DNA from: Bremerella sp. TYQ1
Lineage (GTDB): Bacteria; Planctomycetota; Planctomycetia; Pirellulales; Pirellulaceae
Assembly (NCBI RefSeq): GCF_020150455.1
Contig: NZ_CP083740.1
Location: forward strand, 5,208,001-5,272,000
Reading direction: 5' to 3'
DNA length: 64,000 bases
Below the pieces are notes generated by a model. That model was not told the origin of the DNA and did no database searches. It saw nothing but the letters and a program-made list of their open reading frames with translations. Numbering within the stretch: position 1 is the stretch's first letter; every line of letters begins with the position of its first letter. This document shows positions 7,030-16,077 of this stretch, one piece after another. Position numbers and translations under genes: made by a program.

Positions 7030-9792
7030 GTGACTCCAGAAGCATTAGCCCGCACCAAGATCGACCAGAAGCTGCAAGCCAGTGGCTGGATCGTTCAAGA
7101 TTACTCCGAGGTCAACATCTCGGCAGGTCTGGGCGTTGCTATTCGCGAGTTCCCACTCTCCACTGGCTTTGCTGATTACATGCTCTACGTCGATGGCAAA
7201 GCGATCGGCGTTATCGAGGCCAAGCCCGATGGGCACACGCTCGCGGGCGTGGAAACCCAGTCCGGCAAGTATCTGCAAGGGCTACCGAACAATCTTCCCA
7301 ATTATCGGCTTCCGCTTCCCTTTGCCTACGAATCCACCGGCGTTGAAACCCAGTTCAGCAACTACCTGGAACCAGACGCCCGCAGCCGTGAAGTCTTCAG
7401 CTTTCATCAGCCTGGAGAGCTTTTGCATCTGGTAAGCCTTGAGCAGCAGACACGCGGGCTCCTTCGCGAAATGCCGGAGCTTAACTCCGATCGTCTCTGG
7501 AAGGTCCAGATTGAATCGATCCTCAACCTGGAGAAATCCCTTGCCGAGAATCGGCCTCGTTCGCTTATTCAAATGGCGACCGGAAGCGGTAAAACTTTTA
7601 CAGCGGTCAACTTCTGCTACCGGCTGATCAAATTCGCCAAGGCGAAACGCATTCTGTTCCTGGTGGATCGTAACAACTTGGGGAAGCAGACCCTCAACGA
7701 ATTCCAGCAATTCGACAGCCCTTACAACGCCTACAAGTTCACCGAGGAATTCACGGTCCAGCACCTGAAGCGGAATACGATCGATCCCGCCTCGAAAGTT
7801 TGCATTACCACGATTCAGCGGCTCTATTCCATGCTCAAGGGGGAAGAAGAGTTCCAGGAAGAGAACGAAGAATCTTCCCTCTTTGAAACCGAGTCCTCCG
7901 TCATTCGCGAGCCGCTTCCCGTCGTCTACAATGCCCAGATTCCGATCGGTACGTTCGACTTCATCGTAGTCGATGAATGCCACCGATCGATCTACAACAT
8001 CTGGCGACAGGTGCTCGATTACTTCGACGCGTTCCTCATCGGATTGACTGCGACCCCCACGGCTCAAACGATTGGTTTCTTCAAAAAGAACCTGGTCCAA
8101 GAGTACACCCACGAAAAGGCGGTCACGGATGGGGTCAACGTGGGGTACGACGTCTACCGGATTGAAACGCAAGTCACCAAGGACGGGGCAGAATTGATCA
8201 AGCAGCCAGGCATCTTCGTGCCGCATCGAGACCGACGCACGAAGAAAAAGCAGTACAAGGAACTCGACGACGATCTGACCTACACCGCGAACCAACTTGA
8301 TCGCGACGTGGTTTGCGACGATCAGATTCGCCTGGTGATCAAGACGTTTCGCGACAAGCTGCCTGAGATCTTTCCTGGCCGTAGCGAAGTCCCCAAGACG
8401 CTCATCTTCGCGAAGACTGACCAGCACGCGGAAGATATCGTACGGATCGTCCGTGAGGAGTTCGGTAAAGGCAACGATTTCTGCCAGAAGATCACCTCCA
8501 AGAGCACCGGGAAGAAGCCCGACGATCTGCTGGCCGAGTTTCGCACCATGTATAACCCGCGAATCGCGGTAACGGTCGATATGATTGCCACCGGGACCGA
8601 TGTGAAGCCGCTGGAATGCCTCCTCTTCATGCGGAACATTCGCTCCCTTTCCTACTTCGAGCAGATGAAGGGCCGTGGCTGTCGCGTGGTTGATTCCGAT
8701 ACGCTTCTCAGCGTTACGCCCGATGCTAAACACAAGACACACTTCGTGATTGTGGATGCCGTGGGCGTTTGCGAAAGCGAGAAGACCGCTACCAAGCCGC
8801 TCGATCGCAAGCCTTCTGTTTCCACCGAAAAGCTGATGGCACTCGTCGCTACCGGAGCTGCCGACCCTGATTTGGTGACTGCGTTGGCCGCCCGGCTTGC
8901 TCGCTTGGCCCAGCAATTGGAACCAGAGCAGACAGAGGCCATTGAAGAAGCATCTGGCGGAAAGTCGCTGGACGAACTGAGTAGCGATCTGCTTGGCAGC
9001 GTCGATCCCGACGAAGTCACGACGGAAGCTGCTTCAAAATTTGAACTTCCTGGCGACCAGGAGGCCACGGAAGAGCAGTACAAGGAAGTGGAACAAGAGC
9101 GGATGCGAACCGCTTTAAAGCCATTTCACAATCCCAAGCTACGGGACGCGGTTCTCAACTCGAAGCGATCGCTGGAACAGGTCATCGACGAGCAAACGAC
9201 TGATTCCCTCATTCGGGCTGGGTTTGATCAAGCAGCTCGCGAAAAGGCTCAGTCGTTGATTTCCAACTTCCGTCAGTTCATCGAAGACAACAAGAGCGAG
9301 ATCGAGGCACTTCAGATTCTCTACTCGAAACCGCACCGGGCTGGGCTCCGTTACAGCCAGGTCAAGCAACTCGCCCAGGCGATTCAGAGGCCTCCCTATT
9401 CGCTCCACTCAGAACGTCTATGGAGTGCCTTCGAGGCGATTGAACCAGAGAAGGTGAAAGGCCACGGAGGCAAACAATTAGTCGACTTGATCGCCTTGGT
9501 GCGTCATGCTCTCGATCCCGATCAGTTGCTGACGCCCATTGGGGAAACGGTTCAGCAGCGATACCAAGACTGGCTTACCATGCAGCAGTCGAAGGGGGTG
9601 ACCTTTACGCCCGATCAACAGAAGTGGCTGGATGCGATCAGAGACCATATCGCCACGAGCCTGGAAATCGAGCAAGACGATTTGGATGATGTGCCGTTCA
9701 ATCAGATTGGCGGCTTGGGGAAAGCCTACGAATTGTTTGGGGATCAGCTGACTGCCATTCTCGAAGAACTGAATGAGAGGTTGGCGGCATGA
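7030..9792 (+). CDS. hsdR: Type I restriction enzyme, R (translocase/endonuclease) subunit
   Basis: This 920-residue HsdR cleaves unmodified DNA after ATP-driven translocation, in complex with HsdM and HsdS. The N-terminal PD-(D/E)xK nuclease shows F-A-D-Y-M followed by V-I-E-A-K at 61-65. The SF2 motor has Walker A A-T-G-S-G-K-T (183-189), V-V-D-E-C-H (about 313-318), the L-T-A-T-P-T motif and a later M-K-G-R-G-C-R motif VI. A C-terminal EcoEI_R_C-like helical part follows. The start is GTG at 7030, with GAGGA about 8 bases upstream; an upstream in-frame GTG at 7000 lies inside the preceding gene. The stop overlaps the hsdS start by four bases, so translation is probably coupled. All key motifs are intact. 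Confidence 0.95.
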   Translation: MTPEALARTKIDQKLQASGWIVQDYSEVNISAGLGVAIREFPLSTGFADYMLYVDGKAIGVIEAKPDGHTLAGVETQSGKYLQGLPNNLPNYRLPLPFAYESTGVETQFSNYLEPDARSREVFSFHQPGELLHLVSLEQQTRGLLREMPELNSDRLWKVQIESILNLEKSLAENRPRSLIQMATGSGKTFTAVNFCYRLIKFAKAKRILFLVDRNNLGKQTLNEFQQFDSPYNAYKFTEEFTVQHLKRNTIDPASKVCITTIQRLYSMLKGEEEFQEENEESSLFETESSVIREPLPVVYNAQIPIGTFDFIVVDECHRSIYNIWRQVLDYFDAFLIGLTATPTAQTIGFFKKNLVQEYTHEKAVTDGVNVGYDVYRIETQVTKDGAELIKQPGIFVPHRDRRTKKKQYKELDDDLTYTANQLDRDVVCDDQIRLVIKTFRDKLPEIFPGRSEVPKTLIFAKTDQHAEDIVRIVREEFGKGNDFCQKITSKSTGKKPDDLLAEFRTMYNPRIAVTVDMIATGTDVKPLECLLFMRNIRSLSYFEQMKGRGCRVVDSDTLLSVTPDAKHKTHFVIVDAVGVCESEKTATKPLDRKPSVSTEKLMALVATGAADPDLVTALAARLARLAQQLEPEQTEAIEEASGGKSLDELSSDLLGSVDPDEVTTEAASKFELPGDQEATEEQYKEVEQERMRTALKPFHNPKLRDAVLNSKRSLEQVIDEQTTDSLIRAGFDQAAREKAQSLISNFRQFIEDNKSEIEALQILYSKPHRAGLRYSQVKQLAQAIQRPPYSLHSERLWSAFEAIEPEKVKGHGGKQLVDLIALVRHALDPDQLLTPIGETVQQRYQDWLTMQQSKGVTFTPDQQKWLDAIRDHIATSLEIEQDDLDDVPFNQIGGLGKAYELFGDQLTAILEELNERLAA

Positions 9793-11978
9793 TGGAGAAT
9801 ATGGAAATTCCAAATAGCTGGAAGATTTGCTCAATCGATTTGTTGCTTGATGAGCTTGAAGATGGCCGCATTATTCATCATGGATGGAGCCCACGCTGTA
9901 AAACACACGCGTCTCCATCCGATGAGATTTGGGGGGTTTTAAAAACAACCGCTATTCAAGATGGCGAGTTTTTAGGTGAACATAATAAAGAGTTGCCTAA
10001 CCAACTTAAGCCGAGGCCTAATTTAGAGGTTAAGAATGGCGACATACTTCTTACGTGCGCAGGGCCTAGAAATCGGTGTGGAGTCGCATGTTACGTTCGA
10101 GAGACTCGTCCGCGGCTCATGATTTCGGGAAAGATGTATCGTTTTAGAACCCGACCGCAAGTCGTAGATCCAAAGTATATGGAGGCATTTCTACGTTCGA
10201 GAATCGCCAGGGACGCGATTGATCGTATGAAAACTGGAATTAGCGACAGCGGCCTGAATCTGACACACGGACGATTCAAACGGCTCGAAGTTCCGGTCGC
10301 GCCACTATTAGAGCAAAAGCGAATTGTTGAAAAGATCGACGAACTTTTCTCGGAACTCGATGCCGGGGTGGCGGCACTTGAGCGAGCCAAGGCCAACCTG
10401 AAGCGATACCGAGCCAGCGTTCTCAAGGCCGCTGTGAATGGCTCCCTCACCGCGGACTGGCGAGCCAAGCATCCCAAAGTGGAACCCGCCTCCCAACTCC
10501 TCGAACGCATCCTCGCCGAGCGTCGCCACAAGTGGGAAGAAGAGCAACTCGCCAAGTTTGAAGCGGCGGGAAAGAAGCCGCCGAAAGATTGGGAGAAGAA
10601 GTATAAGGAGCCCGAGCCGCCTTTGATGGAAGAATTGCCAGAGCTTCCAGATGGGTGGTGTTGGTCAAGCGTTGATCAGCTGTGCGATGTAGCGACAGGG
10701 ACAACGCCAAGTCGAGGTCGTCTCGACTACTATGAGAACGGGTCAATCCCCTGGGTAATGAGTACGGCCGTCAATGATCCACTGATTGTCAATGGAACGG
10801 AGATGGTTACTGAACGTGCCCTTGAAGAAACCTCGTTACGACTTTATCCCATCGGCACGCTTCTCATTGCCTTGTATGGAGAGGGCAAGACTAGAGGGAT
10901 GGTTTCAGAACTGAAGATTGCAGCGACTATCAATCAAGCGTTGGGAGCATTGGTATTCCACGAGTCATCCGAGTGTATCCGTGCGTATTTGAAACAGTTC
11001 CTCTGGAGTCGGTATCTTGAATTACGAAGAAAAGCCGCTGGGGGAATGCAGCCGAATCTGAACCTTGGCTTAGTCCGACAGATCGCTGTGCCGCTGCCTC
11101 CAGTTGGCGAGCAGGTCGAAATTGTTAGAGACGTGGAAGAAGCTCTAACACAAATCGACGCTGCCCAACATGCGGTCCATTGTTCGGAAATCCGTTCTGC
11201 GAGATTGCGTCAGAGCATTCTTAAGGTCGCATTCGAGGGAAATCTCGTTCCCCAAGATTCAAACGATGAATCGGCGAAAGAATTGTTGGCTCGTATCACG
11301 AACAAATGCGAAGCAGAGCAGACCAAGAAAGCCCACAAGGCGAAAGCCAAACCCAAAAAGCGAATTAAGATACCGAAACAGGTCTTCGAGAATCGAGCCG
11401 CCGTCGTTTCCTATACGGTCCAGCGGCTCACGAGCAGCCAATCGTTTGGGCGTATCCAACTCCTCAAGACGATGCACTTGGCCCAATGCCATTTGGGAAT
11501 CGAAATGGGCTTCTCCTTCGAGCGATACGAAGCCGGCCCGTTCGACGCTGCGATCTATCCTCTGGAAAAAGTCGCCATCAAAGAAGACTGGTTCACCACC
11601 AAAGAACGAAAACGATACGGCGTCACCTACCACCCCGGCGAAAAGATCGACGAAATGTGCCAAAAGGCTGTCGAATTCCTTGGCGAAAAGAAGCCAGAGC
11701 TAGACCAACTCCTCGATCACATCGCCGAAATGAACACCGACGAAGCCGAGCTTTTCGCCACCGCTTATGCGGCCTGGAATGATCTTCTTCTTGATGATCG
11801 ATCAGCCGACGACGATGCGATCATTGAAGAGATTTATGCCTGGCATGAGAAGAAAAAGAAGTTTACGCCAGATGTGATTCAGAAGCGGTTGGCTTGGATG
11901 CGACGGCACAAGTTTATTCCGGTTGGATTGAGACCAGGCACATCAAAGGCAACTGAATCAGAACGGAGATCCAAGTGA
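9789..11978 (+). CDS. hsdS: Type I restriction specificity subunit with Panacea-like C-terminal extension
   Basis: HsdS directs the R-M complex to its target. Two target-recognition domains (about 1-165 and 290-435) alternate with helical conserved regions: E-Q-K-R-I-V-E-K-I-D-E-L-F-S-E-L near 176 and V-G-E-Q-V-E-I-V-R-D-V-E near 440. At 729 residues it is far longer than the usual 400-600. The extra segment (about 535-729) contains F-G-R-I-Q-L-L-K-T-M-H-L-A-Q and Y-E-A-G-P-F-D-A-A-I-Y. These resemble the Panacea (DUF4065/SocA-like) antitoxin domain; that assignment is my inference. A Lys-rich linker (K-A-H-K-A-K-A-K-P-K-K-R) joins the parts. The first recognition domain is A/T-richer than the rest, suggesting domain exchange. 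It overlaps the next gene by a GTGA. Confidence 0.93.
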   Translation: MMENMEIPNSWKICSIDLLLDELEDGRIIHHGWSPRCKTHASPSDEIWGVLKTTAIQDGEFLGEHNKELPNQLKPRPNLEVKNGDILLTCAGPRNRCGVACYVRETRPRLMISGKMYRFRTRPQVVDPKYMEAFLRSRIARDAIDRMKTGISDSGLNLTHGRFKRLEVPVAPLLEQKRIVEKIDELFSELDAGVAALERAKANLKRYRASVLKAAVNGSLTADWRAKHPKVEPASQLLERILAERRHKWEEEQLAKFEAAGKKPPKDWEKKYKEPEPPLMEELPELPDGWCWSSVDQLCDVATGTTPSRGRLDYYENGSIPWVMSTAVNDPLIVNGTEMVTERALEETSLRLYPIGTLLIALYGEGKTRGMVSELKIAATINQALGALVFHESSECIRAYLKQFLWSRYLELRRKAAGGMQPNLNLGLVRQIAVPLPPVGEQVEIVRDVEEALTQIDAAQHAVHCSEIRSARLRQSILKVAFEGNLVPQDSNDESAKELLARITNKCEAEQTKKAHKAKAKPKKRIKIPKQVFENRAAVVSYTVQRLTSSQSFGRIQLLKTMHLAQCHLGIEMGFSFERYEAGPFDAAIYPLEKVAIKEDWFTTKERKRYGVTYHPGEKIDEMCQKAVEFLGEKKPELDQLLDHIAEMNTDEAELFATAYAAWNDLLLDDRSADDDAIIEEIYAWHEKKKKFTPDVIQKRLAWMRRHKFIPVGLRPGTSKATESERRSK

Positions 11979-12307
11979 AGTCTCCCGATCGAAACATTCA
12001 TGCCGGATGCCCTAATGAAGAATGCCCAAAGCCATTTTCAAAAGATTTTACACCCTCGGAATTCGAAGCATGGATAGAGAAAGGTGAGTTTGATTGTCCC
12101 AAGTGTGGCTCGGAGTTGTCAGTAGAAGGGGTTCAACTTGAGTGCCACATCTGTGAGGCCGAGATTGAATATTTTGACTTAGAACATATTTCGCTACTGC
12201 TCGATGAACGATGCAATAATTGTGCGGGGCGACCTGAATGGGATGCCGATTTCTATTCGATTCGAATCGTTGGTTCGTGGTCTTCAGAATACGACACGTA
12301 CGACTGA
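11975..12307 (+). CDS. Small zinc-ribbon protein of unknown function
   Basis: This 110-residue protein has three Cys pairs: C-P-N-E-E-C (12-17), C-P-K-C (41-44) and C-H-I-C (56-59), followed by C-N-N-C (79-82). This suggests two zinc-ribbon-like knuckles. The rest is acidic. The start GTG at 11975 overlaps the hsdS stop and has a GGAG site about 7 bases upstream, so it is translationally coupled to hsdS. I do not recognise the family. Its place inside the R-M operon suggests a role as an accessory, toxin or antitoxin, which is inference. Confidence 0.75.
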   Translation: MKSPDRNIHAGCPNEECPKPFSKDFTPSEFEAWIEKGEFDCPKCGSELSVEGVQLECHICEAEIEYFDLEHISLLLDERCNNCAGRPEWDADFYSIRIVGSWSSEYDTYD

Positions 12308-12328
12308 TCGGCAGACAGGGTAGATTCC

Positions 12329-12892
12329 GTGCCACTTGAGCGAGATGGTCGAACAGACTACTGGGAAGGGCTTGTTCACTTTTGTACCGCGAGAGAGTTT
12401 ATCTCGATCTATAAAAGCCGAGTGATTCGAGCTTCGTCCACTGGCCTTTATGGGAAAAAGTGTCCTTTGAAATCGAAAGCCGTTTGCCTCTCTGAATCCA
12501 CATTGCCCAACTGGAAGGAACTCAAAGACGCCCACGGAGAGTATGGTTTCGTGTTTAGAAAGAAGGACATCATTCGGCTGAAAGGGGCTCCGGCGATCTA
12601 TCTTCCACAATCCGTGATCAACCTCATGAAAGTGAGAGGAGAAGAGTTGCCGGAAACTATCTGGCCCTACTTGAACAAACTGCTTGTGCCGAACTCAACC
12701 CTCAAGAGAAAACACGATTTTCTTCACGAGCGTGAGTGGCGAGTTCCTTGTGACATCCCTCTCGATAAGATCCGGCCTTACGCAGTTACATTTTCTCCCA
12801 ATCGTCCAGGTCTGAGAGATGAAGAGTTAATTCTAGAGGCCGCTAGGGAGTTTCATGAGATTTCAGATTTCAGAGATATTCCAGAAGAATGA
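12329..12892 (+). CDS. AbiGi/DUF2971-like protein
   Basis: This 187-residue protein starts at GTG 12329. It begins with L-V-H-F-C-T-A-R-E-F near residue 16, then V-C-L-S-E-S near 53, G-F-V-F-R-K-K-D near 72, P-A-I-Y near 87, and H-E-R-E-W-R-V near 131. This order is typical of the DUF2971/AbiGi group, known from abortive-infection systems and defence islands. The match is by eye and moderate. The reaction is unknown. The stop overlaps the following membrane-protein start (ATGA), so the two products are probably made together, as expected for a cytosolic sensor paired with a membrane effector; that pairing is inference. Confidence 0.65.
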   Translation: MPLERDGRTDYWEGLVHFCTAREFISIYKSRVIRASSTGLYGKKCPLKSKAVCLSESTLPNWKELKDAHGEYGFVFRKKDIIRLKGAPAIYLPQSVINLMKVRGEELPETIWPYLNKLLVPNSTLKRKHDFLHEREWRVPCDIPLDKIRPYAVTFSPNRPGLRDEELILEAAREFHEISDFRDIPEE

Positions 12893-13584
12893 GACTGCGA
12901 ATGAACGAGTATTTTGTAAGAATTCTGGGCATCCTCAAGACAGATTGTTTATGGGCAGTACGTGGGCTATGGCTGATCATTGCAGCCTTCATCTTTCTCA
13001 CACTACTAAACTGGATCGGTTTCGCCGTTTGGACAAAGTACGATCTGATTTCACTAGTCAAAGCGGTTCGTTGGGAGCATGTTCTTGGGATTGTCGCATT
13101 GATCATGTTGTTTAGGTTTCGACCTGAATTGGGCAGGATGCTCGATCGAATCAAGTCAGTGAAAGTCAGTAAGTCCGGTTTCGAAGGACAACTTGATCCT
13201 ATAAAGCTTGTGAATGCACGCCAGGACATCGAAATTCAATCCGATGGATTGACGGTTCAGGATGTAAGGGAACTCTTGCGGTTCGTGCCAGGAATTGACT
13301 ACTCGAAGATTGACGCAGATGCTGGGCTTGCCCACACATGGTTCTTGCGGAATGGCATCCGAACTCGGAATCGCTTGCTGGATCTTGTGCACGCGGAAAC
13401 CATTTTTAGGTTTCTTGCACAGCTTTACATTGAAGTCTTAGGGCGGTCGCCAGAACATCCGCTAGACCCCGTGTCCGTTGCAACTTGGGGCGTCACGCTT
13501 TTCGTTTACGGTCCAACTGAGGACGTAATATCGTTTGTCGAGAATCAGGTCCGAAGATCACCGGAAGCAAGAAGACGTCAGTGA
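12889..13584 (+). CDS. Membrane protein of unknown function
   Basis: This 231-residue protein has two hydrophobic segments, about 20-42 (W-A-V-R-G-L-W-L-I-I-A-A-F-I-F) and 56-70 (V-L-G-I-V-A-L-I-M-L-F). These leave a soluble C-terminal region of about 150 residues, with R-E-L-L-R-F-V-P-G-I-D-Y and a helical tail. No known enzyme motif is seen. The ATG at 12889 overlaps the stop of the AbiGi-like gene, and the 3' end overlaps the longest hsdM reading by 50 bases. Its place among defence genes makes a membrane-damaging or membrane-sensing effector plausible, but that is inference. Confidence 0.7.
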   Translation: MRLRMNEYFVRILGILKTDCLWAVRGLWLIIAAFIFLTLLNWIGFAVWTKYDLISLVKAVRWEHVLGIVALIMLFRFRPELGRMLDRIKSVKVSKSGFEGQLDPIKLVNARQDIEIQSDGLTVQDVRELLRFVPGIDYSKIDADAGLAHTWFLRNGIRTRNRLLDLVHAETIFRFLAQLYIEVLGRSPEHPLDPVSVATWGVTLFVYGPTEDVISFVENQVRRSPEARRRQ

Positions 13585-15133
13585 GCACGTTGGTATCGAA
13601 GATGTGCTGGGAATTGAACCCCTTTTTGAGAGCAACCGAAGATTGACTAATCTTGCCCCACAAATCGTTTCCAAGGCTTGGAACTTCGCCCACGTCCTCC
13701 GCGACGATGGCCTCTCCTACATGGCTTACACGGAGCAGATCACCTTTCTGCTCTTCCTGAAAATGGCTCACGAGCAGACAAAGCCGCCCTACAACCGGAA
13801 GCCGATCGTACCCGCTAAATACAACTGGGAGCAGTTGCTGAAGAAAGAGGGGGACGAGCTTGAGGAACAGTACCGGCACACCTTGGAGCATTTGGGTGCT
13901 GAAAAGGGGATGCTGGGAGAGATCTTCAAGAAGGCCCGGGCGGATATCCAGAACCCCGCAACCCTGAAACGGCTGATAGTGGATCTCATCGAGCCTGTCG
14001 CGTGGTCCAGCATGGAAGCCGATGTGAAGGGAGATATCTATGAGGGAATGCTTGCCAAGAGTGCTGAGGAGTCTCCCAAGGGGGCTGGGCAATACTTCAC
14101 CCCTCGGCAACTGATCAAAGCGATCGTCGATTGCATGGAGCTAGTTCCCGAGGATACCGTTTGCGACCCCGCATCCGGCACAGGCGGCTTTCTGCTGGCC
14201 GCTCATGATTATGTGGCGAAGAAGTACGGGAAGGATCTCGACAAGGATCAGAAAAAGCATCTCCGCAAGGCATTCGTGAGCGGCTGGGAATTGGTTCCCA
14301 ATACAGCTCGGCTGTGCATCATGAATCTCTACCTGCACGGCGTGGATGCCGATCCGCCTCCGATCCGATCTGGCGTTGATGCTCTGGCAAGTGCCCCAAG
14401 CGATCGTTACAGCGTCGTCATCACCAATCCACCGTTTGGCAAAAAGAGCAGTATCTCAATTGTCAATGAAGCGGGCGATCTGGAGAAAGAAGACAACGTT
14501 TATGAGCGTCAGGATTTCTGGACCGCGACGAAGAATAAGCAACTGAACTTTGTGCAGCATGTTAAATCGTCGCTGAAGATCCATGGCCGTTGTGCGATCG
14601 TCGTACCAGATAACGTGCTCTTTGAGGGTGGAGCCGGTGAGACGATTCGACGCAACCTCTTGCGACAGTGCGACGTTCACACGCTCTTGAGGCTTCCAAC
14701 CGGGATCTTCTACGCTCAAGGTGTGAAAGCGAACGTTCTCTTTTTCGACGCGAAACCGGCTCAAGAGAAAGCCTGGACGCAGAAACTTTGGGTCTACGAT
14801 CTCCGCACGAACATGCATTTCACGCTCAAAACGAATCCGCTCAAACGGACAGATCTAGACGAGTTCGTGAAATGTTACCGACCAGGCAAACGCCATCTAC
14901 GCAAGCCAACCTGGGACACTGAAAAGAACCCAGAAGGACGATGGAGATCCTACGACTACGACGAACTGATCAAACGCGACAAGGTTAACCTCGACATCTT
15001 CTGGCTTCGCGACAAGACGATCGAGGACTCAGACGATCTACCTGAACCGGATATCCTGGCTCAGGAAATCGCCGATGATCTTCAGATGGCACTAGAGCAG
15101 TTCCAGGCGATTGCGGATCGAGTGCATGAGTAA
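13535..15133 (+). CDS. hsdM: Type I restriction-modification DNA methyltransferase (M) subunit
   Basis: HsdM transfers a methyl group from SAM to adenine N6 within the HsdS-defined target. It has the HsdM N-terminal helical domain (S-K-A-W-N-F-A-H-V-L-R-D-D-G), G-Q-Y-F-T-P-R near residue 185, the SAM motif D-P-A-S-G-T-G-G-F near 211, and the catalytic N-P-P-F near 298. All are intact. The start is uncertain: TTG 13535 gives 532 residues and has TGAGGA 11 bases upstream; GTG 13604 and TTG 13643 are alternatives that better match the usual N-terminus and avoid the overlap. It is separated from hsdS by three unrelated genes, which is unusual; hsdM and hsdS are normally adjacent. Confidence 0.94.
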   Translation: MSRIRSEDHRKQEDVSEHVGIEDVLGIEPLFESNRRLTNLAPQIVSKAWNFAHVLRDDGLSYMAYTEQITFLLFLKMAHEQTKPPYNRKPIVPAKYNWEQLLKKEGDELEEQYRHTLEHLGAEKGMLGEIFKKARADIQNPATLKRLIVDLIEPVAWSSMEADVKGDIYEGMLAKSAEESPKGAGQYFTPRQLIKAIVDCMELVPEDTVCDPASGTGGFLLAAHDYVAKKYGKDLDKDQKKHLRKAFVSGWELVPNTARLCIMNLYLHGVDADPPPIRSGVDALASAPSDRYSVVITNPPFGKKSSISIVNEAGDLEKEDNVYERQDFWTATKNKQLNFVQHVKSSLKIHGRCAIVVPDNVLFEGGAGETIRRNLLRQCDVHTLLRLPTGIFYAQGVKANVLFFDAKPAQEKAWTQKLWVYDLRTNMHFTLKTNPLKRTDLDEFVKCYRPGKRHLRKPTWDTEKNPEGRWRSYDYDELIKRDKVNLDIFWLRDKTIEDSDDLPEPDILAQEIADDLQMALEQFQAIADRVHE

Positions 15134-15168
15134 ACAAGAGTAAAATCTAGCACAGTTTTGAAAGCCCA

Positions 15169-16077
15169 ATGAGTAAAAACTCCGCACCTCTCGAACTCTG
15201 GTCTGATGATGTACTTCGCCTGCCAACTCCATTGATCAGTGTCTATCAAAAGATACTTCAAGATATTGGGCGATATGAGGACGCATGTAGCGAATCGCCG
15301 TCGAAACTCATCGGAGGGGAAGATGAAAAATCTACCCAAGATCATTTTGCATGGCGTTTTGCGGCGTCCGTCGCTCGCACAGCATTCCTAATGGTTGACC
15401 CAAATGGACAACTTGTTCCTGTCTCAACGGATCTATTGACTCGATTGGCGGATGGGAAAATTGCCGTGCTTGAAGTTCCATGTGGAACAGGCGCAGGGAT
15501 TCTTGGTTTGCTTTCGACGCTCGCGATACTGCGAGAAACGAAGTGTGTTAATAGTCTTCCACTGGAAATCTCGGTAACTGCTGGAGACTTTTCGGAGTCT
15601 GCGAGGAACCTGTATTCCGAAATGTTGTCCAATTGTAGTGAATGGCTAAATTTGCATGCGATACGCCTCTCATTTGAAACTCATCACTGGGACGCGAGCG
15701 AAGAACCTACCACGGCTCAACTCGTTGATAGTTGGTTCTCTGCGACGGAAGGGTTTGAAGAATATGTCGTTTTGATCTCCGCTTTTTCTGGGGATGCGGT
15801 TCATCGTTTTGAAGAATTCGACCGTTCATTTCAACACATTGCGTCTCGTCTCTATAGTCGTAAGGGGATGGTCTTGTGGGTTGAGCCTAGTATGAATGAT
15901 GCCAGAAAATACCTAAAGAAGGCGGAAACTCTATTTCAACGTTTCACGCGTCTCTTTGGTTTTTCTCCAGGGCTCGAGGGAAAGTTTCGTTGGCAGCATC
16001 CATTTCGCGAACTGACGCCATCAGGGAGCATAATAGTGATGAAGCATCAAAAACTAGAGGTGTCGCTTGAAACCTGA
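15169..16077 (+). CDS. SAM-methyltransferase-fold protein coupled to a reverse transcriptase
   Basis: I do not recognise this 302-residue protein as a named family. A Rossmann-type methyltransferase core is suggested by I-A-V-L-E-V-P-C-G-T-G-A-G (98-110), an acidic turn T-A-G-D-F-S (138-143), and V-V-L-I-S-A-F-S-G-D near 200, where motif IV would be. No catalytic N-P-P-Y-type tetrad of DNA adenine methylases is present, so it is unlikely to be a second modification enzyme of that class. The N-terminal 90 residues are helical. It starts 35 bases after hsdM and overlaps the reverse-transcriptase start by 11 bases, so the two are almost certainly made together. Its composition is more A/T-rich than hsdM. 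Confidence 0.7.
   Translation: MSKNSAPLELWSDDVLRLPTPLISVYQKILQDIGRYEDACSESPSKLIGGEDEKSTQDHFAWRFAASVARTAFLMVDPNGQLVPVSTDLLTRLADGKIAVLEVPCGTGAGILGLLSTLAILRETKCVNSLPLEISVTAGDFSESARNLYSEMLSNCSEWLNLHAIRLSFETHHWDASEEPTTAQLVDSWFSATEGFEEYVVLISAFSGDAVHRFEEFDRSFQHIASRLYSRKGMVLWVEPSMNDARKYLKKAETLFQRFTRLFGFSPGLEGKFRWQHPFRELTPSGSIIVMKHQKLEVSLET

Noticed and set aside
7282..8916. A 544-codon antisense frame inside hsdR
   Set aside because: hsdR has intact motor motifs across this region; the antisense frame has no homology and is a codon-bias shadow.
11975..12307. Zinc-ribbon gene as an R-M control (C) protein
   Set aside because: C proteins are small HTH dimers; this one shows Cys knuckles and no HTH, so no such call is made.
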